Assembly: GCA_942159475.1 (NCBI GenBank)
Contig: OW804102.1
Span: forward strand, 32,990,873-33,054,872
Source of the DNA: Sthenelais limicola
Taxonomy: Eukaryota > Annelida > Polychaeta > Phyllodocida > Sigalionidae
DNA length: 64,000 nt
Direction: 5' to 3'
The position numbers were made by a program, and so were the translations under genes. Below the pieces are notes generated by a model, which did no database searches, had not been told where the DNA came from, and saw only the letters and a list, made by a program, of their open reading frames with translations. Position 1 is the first letter of the stretch. Each line of letters opens with the position of its first letter. Below are positions 1-13,907 of the stretch, piece after piece.

Positions 1-3000
1 ACTGTCGGGAATATTGTCGGGAAGGGAATATTGTCGGGAATAAGTGAGGTCTTATTTATTGTCGTTGCCGTTTTTTTCAGGGCAGGCGTTTATTTGGGAT
101 TGGAATTGATGTAGCCCCATATTTGGGAAAGACGTCTCAGAGGGTGCAGTTAATGTGAGGGCATCATCAAATTGACGCACATCCCATATTGGGCAGAGGT
201 GACGCCAAAAACCGTTCCCCCCCCCCCAGCTCCCTCTTCCTAGGCTCTTCACCCTCCCAGCCTCACCCACCTGCCCCCATCTCTCCCTCCACCTTAGTTC
301 CCCATCCCCTCGATCCTTTACACCCCCTTCCCATCTCCCCAATTGGACCTGGGTCGATTCTGTTATATTTATACTGATATTCATATTTATTACTGAGAAA
401 TTACGAAGCCTTGATTTATAATATGTTTATTATTACTGCTACTCGCGCGACATGGAGTAACATCTGACGCTGTTCTGACGCGCAAAAGTCGCGGCCGATT
501 TTCGCGCAATTTATTTAAGAAAAAAATGCGTTAGTGTTCACTGGGTATAGCGTCACCAAACTGGCGACGCATGTATTGGGGTGGGGGGGGTGGGGAGGAG
601 CGTGGGAAAGGATATCGCAGACGTCAAATTTAAAGACGTTGTTAGTGCAACCGGTGCCACTATCAATATTGGACTTTGTATTGAAGGTCCCTGTCTTTCA
701 TTTTGCCTGTCCCTCTCTTTCATTTTGCCTATTTGGTGTGGGAGCAGAGGCTCGACATCCCCCGCTATTTGGGGGTTTGTTATATTATAACCTATCATGA
801 TAAAGTCAACAACAACATTATGCAAAATATCTAACAATTCTCATCATGTAATTATTGCACCAAATTTCACAAAAAGTGACATTGGGTTCTAACTTGATTT
901 TCTAAGAGATACACCATCTGAATAGTCTACCGACGCTGTTCTGATGCGCGTTATTTGCGGTAGAATATGGCGCGATTGTTCTAAACCAGAAGCGCGCTTT
1001 TAACGATGTATTAATAACTAATATAATTGTCAATTGAATAACGCAATTTAAACCACTGAACAGAGCCAAAACAATATGGAAAGTATCTGATGAGTTAGAT
1101 CCATTATTAGTGGGATTAGTGAACCATACAGAGCGAGTGCGTTATCGTTCACACTTTCCATGCATGTATATCGCTATTGTAGCGGCCGCCCCATCTCCCA
1201 AGCGGGTAGCAAGGCAAGGTGTGACAGCGCCAGGACAGCGAATCTCGCGGTCTGAGTGCCAGTTCGCACCCAAAGCGCTGTTTCGGCGTAACATATCGCA
1301 GTATGTGTGTCCATTGGGTATGGGAGGGGTGGTCTATATATGACACGTTTATATAACTATCACCAATGATAGTCGGGTCTTGTCGGGTACATGGCTTTGT
1401 TTTAACGCTTATAGAGTGGATAATAGAATAAGATGTATCAACTTCATTCTAAGGAACCCTGCATATATATTACTGAAGCTTTACTAGGGTGACATTGTAC
1501 CAGGTACCTTAGTTCCAGATTTAGAGGGTTTTATGCAAGCAGAGGTTTACGTGGATGACTGTATTCAAGCCACTATTACGTGATCCATAAAAATGCCACC
1601 TTGAATAAGACACATATATTATATAGATCTGCAAGACTGGTGAGTCTATGAATCTTGCCGTTCTGCCATAAGCTATCATTCCCCCCATGCCCCTGCGAGA
1701 CGGAATCGGTGCAGTAATTGGTCCCTAGTGGGCGTGACTAAGGCCTCACCTCCCGCTCCATGCCTCCCTTGGCTCCCGGCGACAGACACCACATCCAATG
1801 GGGGACCACCCTAATGCATCAAGTCAGAGACGAGCGCCTCATACATCTCTGGAAATCCTGAGTTATTTGAACATAAGATACCAGTATAGTCGTTTGCAGC
1901 ATGGAGGTCGCAATGCTAATTTAAGAGTTCCAAGTCTTGTGTCTGAATCATTGGTTGTGTGGATGCTGGGCTACAAACACAAACCTGCATTTTATCTAGA
2001 AATTATGTAAAACTTCCATGTCAAAAAAGATAAAACTATAACTTGGGGTATATGTGGTGGACCAACCGTTTGGACTCTTTTTTAAAGAATTTAGATATAA
2101 TTATCATGACGACTACCTGATCTTGACATACATATATATGTGGGATATATATGGGGTAAAAGAAATGACTGATCAAGAAAGTTTAGACACAGTTTTGAAT
2201 TCCTGCAGTATTAACAGAGAGATATGAGATATTTATACGTACAATGGCAACGCACGAAAAGCACCATATTATGGTCATGCGTAATTTACTGATGACTGTT
2301 TAAAATGTTTGTGGCCAATAAAAATATTTAAAAAAAACCCATCCTAGATACATGTATAGACCGGGGGTTAGATTTGAATGTTTTGAGACAGCTTGCCTAC
2401 ATATAACAAACAAGGTAAACAATAGACAGCCCTGCATGACTGCACCACTGGCTGCGAGGGACGTTCATTATGGAGGGCATGGGGGGGGGGGGTGGAGAGA
2501 AACCAGTAAAGGGAATACACATACTCATTACCTGTACTAAATCTGCATATATAACCAACTCTAGGCAGTATACTTTCTGGTAAACTATCATCTCTACAGT
2601 TAATATGAGTATGGCCGGCTAAGGTTGGTCATTAAGACAGTCTTATACTTGGACTTGTCTATACTAGTCACTTCTTTGTTGCCATCAGTAGTGTGGTGTT
2701 TCCAATAGGGTGTCTTGTCCATGGATTGCGTCGCCACCTACCGGAATTGTGGGAGTTGTTGACACTGGCAGTGCATCAGGTCTCTGGTATGTGATGCATG
2801 GAGCCTTGCGGGACTACTACACATGCATTTTTACCGAAGTATTGGCATGAAATATCAGGATACAACCTTAGAGAAGTTCCCTATTTTGAACTCGCATTGG
2901 TATGTTGTGAGGTGTGAATCCGTAGCCAGTAATAGAGGAATACACACATTACATGTCTTATTATCTTAGGTTGTCATACCTTCAGACAGTTTTTAAATTA

Positions 3001-3030
3001 TTCTGAATAAAGTTACAAATATTCGGTTAT
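1..3030. other. Non-coding stretch
   Basis: A short GTCGGGAATATT tandem motif lies at 3-42. A pyrimidine-rich tract spans 218-350. Two similar GACGCTGTTCTGAYGCGC segments occur at ~466 and ~932, suggesting a degraded duplicate. The short open frames are in low-complexity DNA and I see no gene. Confidence 0.5.
2481..2492 (+). repeat. G12 homopolymer
   Basis: Twelve consecutive G. Confidence 0.9.
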
Positions 3031-3369
3031 AACGCCAGAAATAATAAAGATGAAAATATCATCCTCTACTTCAATGGCACACCGATAGAGAGAGTCTATA
3101 CCTTTAAATACCTGGGTTGTATCATAGATGAAAAACTAACACTAAATCAACATCTGTCCAATACATGTATTATTAAAACAGTGTATTGGAAGTTAGGAGA
3201 AATTCAACGAAGAAGGAAATATATGAATCTGACCCATATATTTGGAAAATACAGTGGTTTTGATCGAATAATTATGGCTTCAGCATTGAAGTTCCGAGGC
3301 CTCAAAAAGAGAGGAAATAATGGTGATGTTTTAATATTCTCGAAATTGAGCATTTGGAGGTTCTCTTAG
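3031..3369 (+). pseudogene. Decayed LINE RT C-terminal fragment
   Basis: One frame reads through a TPIERVYTFKYLGCIIDEKL stretch and then WKLGEIQRRRKYMN, the segment just after the RT palm in CR1/L2-like LINEs (compare TYLGVQID in the 19-21 kb element). The frame then loses similarity near 3270. There is no palm or endonuclease, so this is a short dead relic of a family different from the 19 kb element. Confidence 0.75.
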
Positions 3370-5384
3370 GAACACCATATGATGTGTTATCTCTTTACTA
3401 TATATCATAGAGATAGAATGGAACGAGGTGCTAGTGATTGAATATTAGTTTTATTGAACCGGAATACATAGCAATCAAGTTACATTCACTATTTGTTATA
3501 TGCCCCGAATATAGACAAATATTGAAATATAAACCTTTGTTTTTGGTACATATATTTTGGTACAAATACGATCCAAAAATTGTAATTGCACCCCACTTAT
3601 AGCCCCTCTCAAATGTAATGTGCATATAAAAAATATATGTATAACGTCAGGATGGGATATTGAGTATGAACTGGGACACTTGGACATCAATGAGGACGTT
3701 ACGTCAATTCGACGCGACGCGATTATCTCCTGTACTGACACCAGACGGCGTTCGCGGTCGGAAAAGGATGCCAGGGTCGACATAACAATGCCATAGCATA
3801 TGCCTACCGAGTATGTATACCATCGGTAAACATTATAAATGAAGGCCATCTTATTAAAAGCAGCTTAATTAATCACCAAGAAAAAACATTCAGATTAAGT
3901 TAATAGGAAGACAAAATGATTCCCAAGACGGAATTTTCATACATCAAGCCCGTCAAATCCAGCTCCCATAGAGATTGACCTGGCCGCAGTGCGATGTGTC
4001 GACTTAAATGGCAAAAGTACAGAAGAAAACCCTTGATACGCCTTATACTAGGTGGCGCCCTCGGCATTATAGGATAGGCGAATTTCATGAGTGCTAATTG
4101 CACCTTGATTATGCATAACTATTCAGACCGTATCAATCCAATAAGCATCCAAGTAAACTCCCCTATCCCTCGACCAATCAATGCTTCAAGCAGAGATCCT
4201 AAGAACAGATTATATGCCTATAGGGACAGCAAAAAGTGGAAAGGCCATGGGGCCATCTTGAAAGTACGTCCACAGAGGACATCCTTTAAGGAAGTTAATG
4301 GCCATCTTCAAATGGCGATACGTCAGAACGTCTCGACGTCTGAACGTGTGGCAGCGTTTCACTGCCTGTTCCCATGATGCATTGCTAGAGGTCAATGAGC
4401 TGTCATGGACCCGCGCGCCTGGAAATGACACTGTAAAATGTGGCATAGGATATTATGGAGCATCTGTGCATCTTATAGCAGGTCGCAATGTTTAAAACAG
4501 AAATTGCTTCATTTGCAGGGCACAAAACGATGAAGTTGCGGGGGTGGATAGGTGTTTATGTTAGCTGGATATGGGATTGTTAAAGTGTTTATGTAGAGTG
4601 TAGAGTTTCGAGGGAAGTTTACCATCGCTGAAAGAACAGTGATGTAGGAAGCAATTTAAACGTGGGGGTCCAACTCTGTCTCACAAATAAAAAGGGAAAG
4701 TCTATACAATATAAAGCCTGACTATTACCTCTGCGTGATTGTGAAGGTCTGTGTTTTTTATCAGTCACTAATATAAACAACAGTTTTTTAGGGTGCTGAT
4801 ATTGTCAGAATTAGCAATTACGTATCAAAGGATTCCCCACATTTGCTTACATTCATATGAACACTTTTAAAGGTAAAGTGCCTTAGTAAAAAATCAATGT
4901 AAAGTGTTAAGTCATGTTAAGCAATAATGACGTACCATAACAATGGGTAACCACTTTATGACCAATAATTATCATTTATTATTATTATATATATTATCCT
5001 AATTAAATAACATGTCCATAACCCAAAAGTTACCATTACCCAGGAATTTAATGCAGTAATTACGGTAGCATGTGAAAGCTCAGGTAGCACCCTCACCGAA
5101 TTATATATTCCTCCAATCAGCAATAGTCCCATGGACCAACCACTTACCTGTAAACCTACTCTACAATAAACATTATTCTAGATCTTAGGATCACAGCCTT
5201 TAGACATACTCTTTATTCTTCTTATTTTCCCACAATAATTCTACAACTATTCCATATCAAAGATAAACCTTCATATAACACAAGGTCAATCAGAAATTCC
5301 TGGAATTCCTTCTATGTCTTTGAAATGTGAAGTACTATAGAAATGACTCAACAAATTCTTCTAAGGTAACGGCTGGAAGAGCTG

Positions 5385-5472
5385 GGATCTTCCCAGAGGC
5401 CTGTGGACCTATTTGTCTGTAATTGTTGAAATACTTGGACAAATAAAAGATTATTCTATTCTATTCTATGCT
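5385..5472 (+). repeat. LINE 3' tail with ATTCT microsatellite
   Basis: Sequence typical of a CR1/L2 3' UTR (GGACAAATAAAAG near 5437) ends in repeated ATTCT units (5453-5468). No coding part is seen upstream, so this is a strongly 5'-truncated insertion. Confidence 0.65.
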
Positions 5473-6654
5473 ATAATGTTCAGACTTTCATGAGAAAATT
5501 ATTGAAAGGTCCCAAATTACTTTTGTCTTTGTTCATTTAAATTTATAAATGAAGATACCACTTTCACAAGATCAAGGCGATCTAGGTAATCTTTCATTGC
5601 ATTGCATAGAACAGCATTTTTCAGTATTTTAAAAATATTTAAAGGGAAATAGTGGGGGGGGGGCAAAGTATTCTGGCCGTCCCACTTTCATTGGGGTGGG
5701 GGTATGGCCCCTGTGCCCCCCCCCTGCTTCCGACATCATTAAAGGAGCATCTCCTTTCGTTTTATTCGATAGTTTTATTGGGTAGTATGGGCCTTCATAA
5801 TTGGTTTAGGGAAGGTGAAAATGGAAACGTTAATGCTGAAGCCATATTGAGCTTGTAGTGAGATAAACGAGCAATGAACTTTGCAAACGAGTCAGATTTC
5901 CTGAGAGTGCACAAGAGCATTACCCAATAAATAACAATAATTTTGACCTGCGATGAAAACTAAACTCGCTGATTCAAAACGCATATAATTGGTAACGCTA
6001 AAAAGTTGAGGCTATGAACTTTTCAGGAAAACTGGCAGCATAATTAAATTCGGGATTTCGTCAGGATGCGTGCCCATGTCCACTAGCAATTGTGAATTGC
6101 CAGAAAGTAAACCATACTGAAACAGACTGAAATAATAGAGATGCAATTGAGGAGAACATGAATTATTTGATTCGACCACTGATGAGAAACTGGAGAAAAA
6201 TGAAGTGTATCACTTCTGGCCAATAAAATATGTTTTAAAAAGTTTTTTTTATCAGAAAAAACTCAAGTTGTTTCATTACAAGGACACGAACACGATATGT
6301 TCACTGGTGGACTGGTTAGCAAAAATATTCATTTATTCACTGTTACACCTATTGTCCTGGGTGGCTTTTGAAAGGGAAAACACGTTATATAGTAATAACT
6401 TATACTTAATAAGTAATATAATTAGAAATAAAATAAAGTTTAATACTCCCATATTAACTTTCAACGTGTTTAAAATCGTTTAGACATACTTGAATGTATA
6501 TATGTTACTGCTTGGCATATCTTCAGAAAAGAAACGATTCTAAATATGGGACAAATATAAAGTCACTGTCAGTTTGACCTCAATGTAAAAGTGATTAACC
6601 ATAGGTTAAAACTGCGTTCTCAGGTATTACCACAAACAGACTCATTATTTAACG

Positions 6655-6720
6655 TATAGGACTGAATTCATCAATATTTTGCTGCTGATACATATGTTTA
6701 GATATCGGCTGGGAGAAAAC
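6655..6720 (-). repeat. Dispersed repeat R (partial, inverted)
   Basis: TATAGGACTGAATTCATCAA then TATTTTGCTGCTGATAC matches the end of the family. Confidence 0.5.
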
Positions 6721-7264
6721 GAGCACCACTGCACCAAACGATACATAATTTTACATGTTGTCATTTATGAGGCCCTGCAGCCAAGAGAACCAGGTGAAAC
6801 CGCCCAAATTTGTTTTCAAAACACTTTCAGAATAAACACCAGGAAATTTGAACTTTATGTCGCTTTTAACTGAGAGTGCGATGTCAAAGGTTGTCCGCGT
6901 CTGCCAGTGGGCATATCAAATAGACAGATCGTATTGCTTTGTTAAAATGCAGTGGATGAACTACCTGGAGACCAGCTGATAAACACACGCAACACAGTTA
7001 TAGTAGATAGTAAGTCTCAGACACCTGAGAGGGGGGGAGGTGCGAAGGGATATGCAACTGATCCGAGGGATAAGCACTCTTCTTTTCCTGTCTTATTATC
7101 AAGGGAATATCAGAAGGGGCAGAAGAAGTGCTTAGTAAGACTAAAGAACAGTCATGGCTAGTCTTAGAGAAATGAAATGTAAAACGTTATAAAAGATGCA
7201 TTCACAATGAACCTCTGTCAAAACTATCTATCCCAGGGATGTAGTAATGTTGGCACATGTGAAA

Positions 7265-7372
7265 GCTCTTGTCCACTAAGCCGATTCCCATGCGATTCTC
7301 ACAGAATTAAGTAGAAATGAGTCATCTGCGGTGCAAAATCGCATGGAAATCGGCTTAGTGGATTAGGCCCTT
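7265..7372. mobile_element. ~108 bp foldback MITE
   Basis: The left arm 7271-7298 (GTCCACTAAGCCGATTCCC...) pairs with the right arm 7337-7363 (...GGAAATCGGCTTAGTGGAT). A single related arm occurs at 10349-10378 (GTCGGCTTAGTGGACAAGGG). Confidence 0.68.
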
Positions 7373-8439
7373 ACCTCTAAGAGCTCTTTGACTAGTTCAG
7401 AAGTTTATCGGTAGGCCCTACCTTTACACCATAACTAACTAAGATTTTATGTAACCGTAGGACACTAATTATCTGGGAGTTGTCCGTATGGATAATTCCT
7501 GGCCATTGTGGCGGGAGCCTGGGATCCTCTACGTCACATCCAACGTCATCGACGTCAGACTCTCACACCCAACCAGACGTCCTCTCGTCCTTAGCACATT
7601 CCCATTAACACTGGGAAAATTTTGTTCCCGCCCACCTCCCTATTTCCATCTACTCATAAAGGAACATATTCTACATACAACCTGGACATTAACCATGAAT
7701 GTCCAGAACATAAACTCTTCACCGAATTTGAAATCAAATATCATAAAATCAAATAATTATTCCCACTATGAAATAAAACATATAAATAAAATCTCAGGCT
7801 TCCGTCTTATAATGAGCTTGTATCCCAGCAAATAGGTGTTTGAAAGTGGGCTTCCTGACTCTCTGCTAGTTACCCCCACCTTCCACCAGGGTCCTGGAGT
7901 GCGGGTCACAGGTCACAGTCACAGGTGCTCGAATTTACTCAGTTTCAACATTATTTGGGGTCCGCAGTTACTTCACTGACTTAGGACCATCAACTTAGGG
8001 TTAGGGTTGGTATTGGCATGGATATCTCTAAAGGGAGGGGACCCCATATTTCTGTGTTTTGGAAATATATGAAAGTGGGAGGTCCACACACTGCGGGCCT
8101 CTTCTGGACAGATCCTGCAGTCCCACATCCCAAATACCCTGAGTTTCAACAAGGGCCCGAAAGTCCCCACAAAGTCTGTAATAGTGTAGGGTTCTGGAGG
8201 TGCAGGCCTCCACGGAATCCAGAACCAACAGGACCCCTCTGTTTTTCCCCGCCAACTTTGATTTCCTGACAAACCTAACTAATTATTGTAACTTATTTTT
8301 GGTCTTTTTATAACCTTTTTCAGACAGGAATTAGATAATTGATAAGACCTAACAGAAATGCCCTACCAAGTGTATATTGAAAAAATGAAATAATAACATA
8401 TTTCCTAATAATGATAACAATAATGATATTGATAATAGG

Positions 8440-8548
8440 GTGAAGTCGCCAGTAAAATGTACATTTCATCATCACCAATCCTCTCAAATAACCCAAATTT
8501 CAGACGAAAATAAAGTTCAAAACACAATTCAATCTAACCAAACAGATA
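8440..8548 (+). repeat. Partial GGGTCAGA-family MITE (5' half)
   Basis: The block running CACCAATCCTCTCAAATAAC to the Asn/Lys-codon-like AACCAAACAGAT matches the first half of the complete copies. The outer inverted end is degraded and the second half is missing. Confidence 0.6.
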
Positions 8549-10348
8549 AGTTTGATCTTCTGATGTCTGCATGCTTTTGGTTTTCATATATCATTTATGA
8601 AATGATATTGTTGAAAACATTCTTGCAATTTTCGATAAAATGTTGGTAAATATTTGTAAGTCAAATTTCAACAGAATCCATCCCAGGATGCACTGTAACA
8701 GACATGCGCAGTGGCACATGCAAGTCCCCTATAGCCAGAGTGGTGAGAAATGTTTAGAAAATATAGCACACTATACAGTAGCCACAATCAGCATTTCCCA
8801 CATTCTAAGAATTTACATCTATATATAGGTGACTTAAAGGAATGGTTGATGCATTAGGTCCTGTACCTGCCTAATGGCAGAGTCCCTGCAGTCACTATGC
8901 TTGTAATGCATTAGCCATGTCTACACAGCGGGATATCTCCAGAGAACCTCAGTGTCCTCCCATAGTATGGAGGTTGTCTATAACTGTAGGGATTGTCTAT
9001 AACTATTGTCTATAACTGGTAGTGAATCTTTAAAGCAGTCCTATGCTCGATCTTCTTTCACGAATATAGTTTTTCTGGGTACAGTATATATACACAAAGT
9101 GTCCCCAGTTAGCATTTTCCCAGAGCCACAGTAACATAAGTCATGACATAGATAATCAATTTACCTAGACGTGCTTCAAATGTTTATAATTATAAAGATA
9201 ATGATCCAAGTCTTTGTCACCAACTTTGACTTGAAAACAAGTTGTATTGGAGAGATATGTATCCTGTATTATAAATGTGTCTGCTCTGTCAAATAAAGTG
9301 AATTGACAGGTTGATAAAAGATCGTAGGTCCCAAATCGTGCCAAATGCCCTACACATGCACGATTTCAGTGGTGATTTAGCGCCGATTTGGATGTACGAT
9401 GCATCGTAGGGGAAAAAAGGGTCTTCAGCAATTTCAAATCAAATCGCCGCTGCTTCTATGCTTAATTGTCCATGTGTAGAGAGTGCTGCGATTTATCGTA
9501 GCCTTCTATAATGAGGTCTATGACAAGTCATAGGTGCTTTTACGAGTTTCGGATTTATTCGAAAATCGTAGGCCCATCTGTGATCTGGCAATGTAAAAGA
9601 ATTGAATTATTAATAATTTTATTTTGAAATTTTATAACTTCCCTAATTTTTGGAGTATCAACATAATTTTTTCACTTTTATAATGCAGAGTTTCCCTTCT
9701 AGACATGTCGACATTAGGTCTCATTCTTCTCATATTTTATTTTATTTTATTCGACAATTAAAAAGAAAAAAAACACACCAGAAAATAGGTGATGTGTCAC
9801 AGGAAAATGATATTTATATTCTATTTTATTTTTACAGTTTTTTAATTTCTTGTTGGCCTCTAGGGTCGTTTTTTTAAACAATTTTCTCACCTCTATATTT
9901 CAGAATCGCAGATCAAATCTTGACTGCCAACCCACCCACGATTTCACTCTTTAACAACGATTTCACTTTTTTCACCATATCGTGCATTATAGGTCTAAAA
10001 ATAGGCACCATTCTGGCCAAATAAGCACCCACGATTAATCGTAGATCCTGAAATTGTGTCTGATTCCCAAATCGTGACTGTGTATTCGTGAAATCGAACC
10101 ACGGATCTCCCGCTAGGCATACCCCACCAAGTTCGACAAGATCGCTAGTACCACCCTCCTCCTCCACCCTACGCCACCACATTACCCGCTTCTGCTAGGC
10201 CACTTTCTGACCTTCTCCCACTGCTTTCTACCTTTGGCCAAAGCTCTTTTTTTAGCACATTATTGTTTTTAGGCCCATGCCCACGCCCCAGAATCAATAG
10301 AGAGGCTTCACATGTCATTTTATATCTGTTATCAATTTGTTTTTTCAT

Positions 10349-10378
10349 GAGAGTCGGCTTAGTGGACAAGGGCCTTAA
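10349..10378 (+). repeat. Single arm of the 7.3 kb foldback family
   Basis: GAGTCGGCTTAGTGGACAAG followed by GGCCTTAAG matches the right end of the 7.3 kb element; no partner arm was found close by. Confidence 0.5.
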
Positions 10379-11356
10379 GTTGGGAATATAGCACATCCCT
10401 ACATGAGGCTACATTTCATATTACCACATCGTGAAAGGAACACAAATCGGCGTGTTGGTTATTTCTTTGTATGTGGGTAAAATGGTGTTTATAATGTTAT
10501 ATATGCCATGTATACATTATAAGAAAAAGTTGCTACCATTTCCTCTGAGCAGCCTCTCTATAAGCAGATACTTAAGTCCATTCATTTCGAGTAGCTAACG
10601 CCTGATCTATTTATTCCAGAAGCAGGTAACATAAGTATACCTTTCTTAAGACATAATGTGACAAGTTACAAGTAGCCCATCTTTTCAAATATATTAGTTA
10701 ATAATGAAACTAATTTGAAAAAAAAAATGGTTTTGGAATGAACTATCAAAGTGATGTCCGAAATCAATGCAATCATAACGATCCTTTAATCCCTTCGAAT
10801 GCAAACCAAAGAATAGTCCTATAGGTAGATACTTATGAAGTTCTATATAAAGATATATATATCTATAGATGAATGGTGTGAGTGGTGGAGGCGGGAGGGA
10901 AGCATTGCTATGGCTGAAGAGCCATCAACTTGGCATGAGATTAGACATGCTGCATAGACAGGTGGCAGGATTAGTGTCCTTGTGATTTCATGCACTGCAC
11001 TATTAGGTCCGAAAAGTAGTTGACACATGATTCCTAGAAGAGGGAGAAGTGGGCGATTTTCTATTTCTATGTATGACAAGGACCAGCGAGCTGCTCTTTG
11101 CAATCAACCATGTAATTGAAAACAGGGCCAGTATAACCAGCTCTTCCTTACATCTTAGCAAAACAACAGCTGCTGCACATGGAACAGAGACAGTGCAATA
11201 CAGTACAGCTGTATTTTTGTCCATGGTCAATCGCAAACGGTGACACAGAGGGCAAAAGTTTGAAGTAAAAAATAAATCCCCCATTTTTCTTTCTTCTTAA
11301 AGGAACAAAGGACTCACGTGTCAACTACTTTTCAGACAGACTATAAATGGGATGTA

Positions 11357-11568
11357 TTATACCCCTTTCACACTACTGCTAAGAACGGGCTTCATTAAAA
11401 GGATTAATGACCAACACTGAGGACCTGCTAGTGCAGTTTTCGCCTCGGGATTATGCACCAAACGTGCTCCAGCAGCCCCATTATGATGGTTATTGATATT
11501 TTTAGTCTCTGTCTTACGTTTTGATACCCCCTGGACCATTCAAGGCAGTGACTAAGTAGTATGAGAAA
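11357..11568 (-). repeat. Dispersed repeat F (copy 1)
   Basis: On the minus strand: TTAGTCACTGCCTTGAATGG, then AGACAGAGACTAAAAATATC, then GGTCATTAATCCTTTTAATG. The same order of blocks is found at 14035-14180 (minus) and 58805-58950 (plus). A short piece with the first block lies at 11748-11790. Confidence 0.6.
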
Positions 11569-11799
11569 AGGAATCTGCTTTAAAAAGACCGAGATTTGAG
11601 GACACATGAGCATTTCCAGAAAAATGTTTACAATACTTGAAATTGTAGTGGTATTATGTATCTACAATTACAACTTAAATATCTAAAACACTTCCACAAC
11701 TACAGATTGCTTTGAGTGATGACTATATGATTATTTTCTATAAGCCACAAGACCCTTCAAGGCTGTGACTAAAGCGATATGAAACACCTTAGAACTACA

Positions 11800-12200
11800 A
11801 TTTTATTCTGACAAGGACCTGTCAACTCTACACATTGAAGCGATCCCAAACCGAATTCAAACCGAATTCCAAAATCGGTGAAGTTGAGTTGCTTTGTTTT
11901 GCTACACTTTTCCAATATTCTTTGAGTTAGTGTCTACAGAACCGAAGTGAAGGAAATTGTATTTGCCAGAGATCAAAATTGAAATGTATTGTTGAAGGTG
12001 CAACGATGCACATTATTTAGTGCTGTAAAAAGGACCATTTTGAGAAATCAATTTGCAACGATTCGATTTGGCTCGATTCAGTTCGCTTCGATTTTGTAGT
12101 GTCAAAGGGGCCTGAGTTTTATCTCATCTAGATTAGGTCTTATCACCTATATATCATTTACACCTCTCCTTCCTTCTCTACTCACCCCCACGATCCCATT
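11800..12200. other. Non-coding stretch
   Basis: AT-rich with motifs of the type CGAATTCAAACCGAATTCC (11855-11875) and TTCGATTTGG (12060). Nothing coding is seen. Confidence 0.4.
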
Positions 12201-12201
12201 A

Positions 12202-12368
12202 TAGTGGAACCTCTCTATTAAGACCACCCGTGGGACTGAATGATTTTTGGTCTCATAGTAAGGTGTTCTCTTTAGAGGGCCAAGAAGAAATAATTCGGGA
12301 CTGGGAAAACTGGTCTTAATAGAGGGGTGGTCTCTAAAATGAGGTGGTCTTTATGTGAGGTTTCACTG
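12202..12368. mobile_element. TA-flanked MITE, family CAGTGGAACCTC (copy 1)
   Basis: A ~167 bp element with inverted ends (TAGTGGAACCTC and GAGGTTTCACTG) between TA dinucleotides. Internal text is near-identical to 28974-29141. TA duplication plus CAGTgRAACCTC-type ends fit a Tc1/mariner or pogo-like non-autonomous element (inference). Confidence 0.75.
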
Positions 12369-12369
12369 T

Positions 12370-13905
12370 ATATCATTTCTTACTTGATGTACAAAACGCC
12401 AATATATGTTCAATATGTATGTATATGTTTAATTCACAATTTCTTATCACTGTATGCTACATGTAACTTTTTGTTTTTTGTTAAAAGAAAAACGAATAAC
12501 CTGCTGACAGGGATGGAGAATTATAGTATAGGATTAATTGCGAACATTGAGGGTGGGAAGGGTGCTCTGGTTGTTGATAAGGCCCAAGGTGAACTGAGAG
12601 TTATGAAGATGATGGTCTGATTTGTGTCGTAATGTTGGTCATTACTGCATTTAGTCTCTCTTTGGGACGATCTCAACTCTCTATAAAGCCTGGGCTACTG
12701 CGTAGGACATGGACTTTCTAAATGTACAGATTACTTAACTAACTAACTAACTAACGAGTTCATGGAATAAGCATGAATATTGCACAAGTTGGACAGCAGC
12801 GAGTGCTATATTCTAAGTGACTGAAACCAACTCCTTAGTTAACTGATTGATTATACATACATAATTATATATATATGAGCCTCTAATGATATAGAGGAAC
12901 ATTTGAAGCCATTTTGTGGACTTTTCCGATGTATGGGGATTATTTACTTCCGGTCCACACATCGGTACAACTACGCGACTAATTTTCATTAATTCGTACC
13001 CCGCGGCCATGACACTTACACACTCTATTGAGTGATATATATGCAGCCCTCACACATCTAAACTGCAAGATGTAATTGAGTTAGCTTTGGGGCAATAAAT
13101 AATCGCTCTATCCATCACCCCAGTAACGGTTTGACGATTATGAATGCTATAGTTGAAATCGTTTGCCTCTAAAGATGGATATATGTAAGTTAGAACTCAT
13201 AAAACTATATGATCGATGAACAAACAGAGATTATTTATCTCCACAATTAATGGTGGGGCTATGGGAGCTTTGCGCGACATGTCCACATGACGTCATGAAA
13301 CTGCTACAGTAGCGCGACTTAAAAAATCGCTGCCGTGGACTACTTATGTGCCCTATAGCTGACTTCACGAATTGATAGCAGATAGAATTTGCAGTGGTGA
13401 ATTTGCCCCATGGACAGGCTTAGGCGCGGGCACTATCCCCGTCAGCTTATGCCTCCACTATAGGTGTCAAACTTTGCCTCCTTATTCTTGGAATACAATT
13501 TGTTCTGTAGGTGCTATACGGCATCGTGCTTATGTGGACGAATCAAGTCCTATAAATTTTCGATTATTGCTGGCGAGTTCCATTCTATATTTATTATATG
13601 TGCATAGAATTTGATCATATTTCATCAGATCACTGGAAAAATACTAAAGAAGTCTCAGGAAGCCCCGCTGACAGCCCCGTTAGTAGGTCTACAATGTTCA
13701 GTGCCCACTGTGCGATCATGCAGTTTTTAGGCCTACTTATATTGTTGACTTAAAACGTTCATATCGCAGCCATTTCTTGGCCTACATTAATAAATCTTAT
13801 ATCTTTCAATAGAGACTTTAATGCTCTATCTAATGGTGTGGGTTTTATTATGTATTTCTATAATTAAAGTACCAGAATCACGGGTGGATTACCGATCGCG
13901 GGGGT
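12370..13905. other. Non-coding stretch
   Basis: Contains the AACT microsatellite and a CpG-richer patch (13260-13340). No recognisable frame. Confidence 0.45.
12735..12756. repeat. AACT tetranucleotide microsatellite
   Basis: Five to six AACT units. Confidence 0.85.
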
Positions 13906-13907
13906 TT

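Larger units (their letters stand above)
3370..7264. other. Non-coding stretch
   Basis: Apart from the LINE tail (5.4 kb) and repeat-R piece (6.66 kb) it holds AT-rich DNA, a G/C-homopolymer patch (5653-5728) and an ATT-rich patch (4960-5000). A CACCCCACTTATAGC motif at ~3589 recurs at ~14017. No gene is seen. Confidence 0.5.
7373..11356. other. Non-coding stretch
   Basis: Holds a GGGTCA-C-AGGTCA direct repeat (7903-7915, matching a nuclear-receptor DR1 half-site pair) and a small TTAGGGTTAGGGTT run (~7996). A region with repeated ATCGTAGG / AAATCGTG motifs (9320-9570 and 9900-10090) looks like an eroded MITE cluster. Open frames on both strands at 8.0-8.27 kb shadow each other and look spurious. 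Confidence 0.45.

Noticed and set aside
7990..8010. TTAGGGTTAGGGTT telomere-like run
   Set aside because: Only about two units, too short to be more than chance or an old remnant.
8018..8272. Overlapping open frames on both strands
   Set aside because: Three competing frames cover the same GC-richer patch and none has a recognisable domain. The plus-strand Pro/Gly-rich reading is not convincing.
10081..10130. Minus-strand GTGGTTCGATTTC resembling a tRNA B box
   Set aside because: The only A-box-like block lies ~15 nt away, much too close, and no cloverleaf can be drawn.
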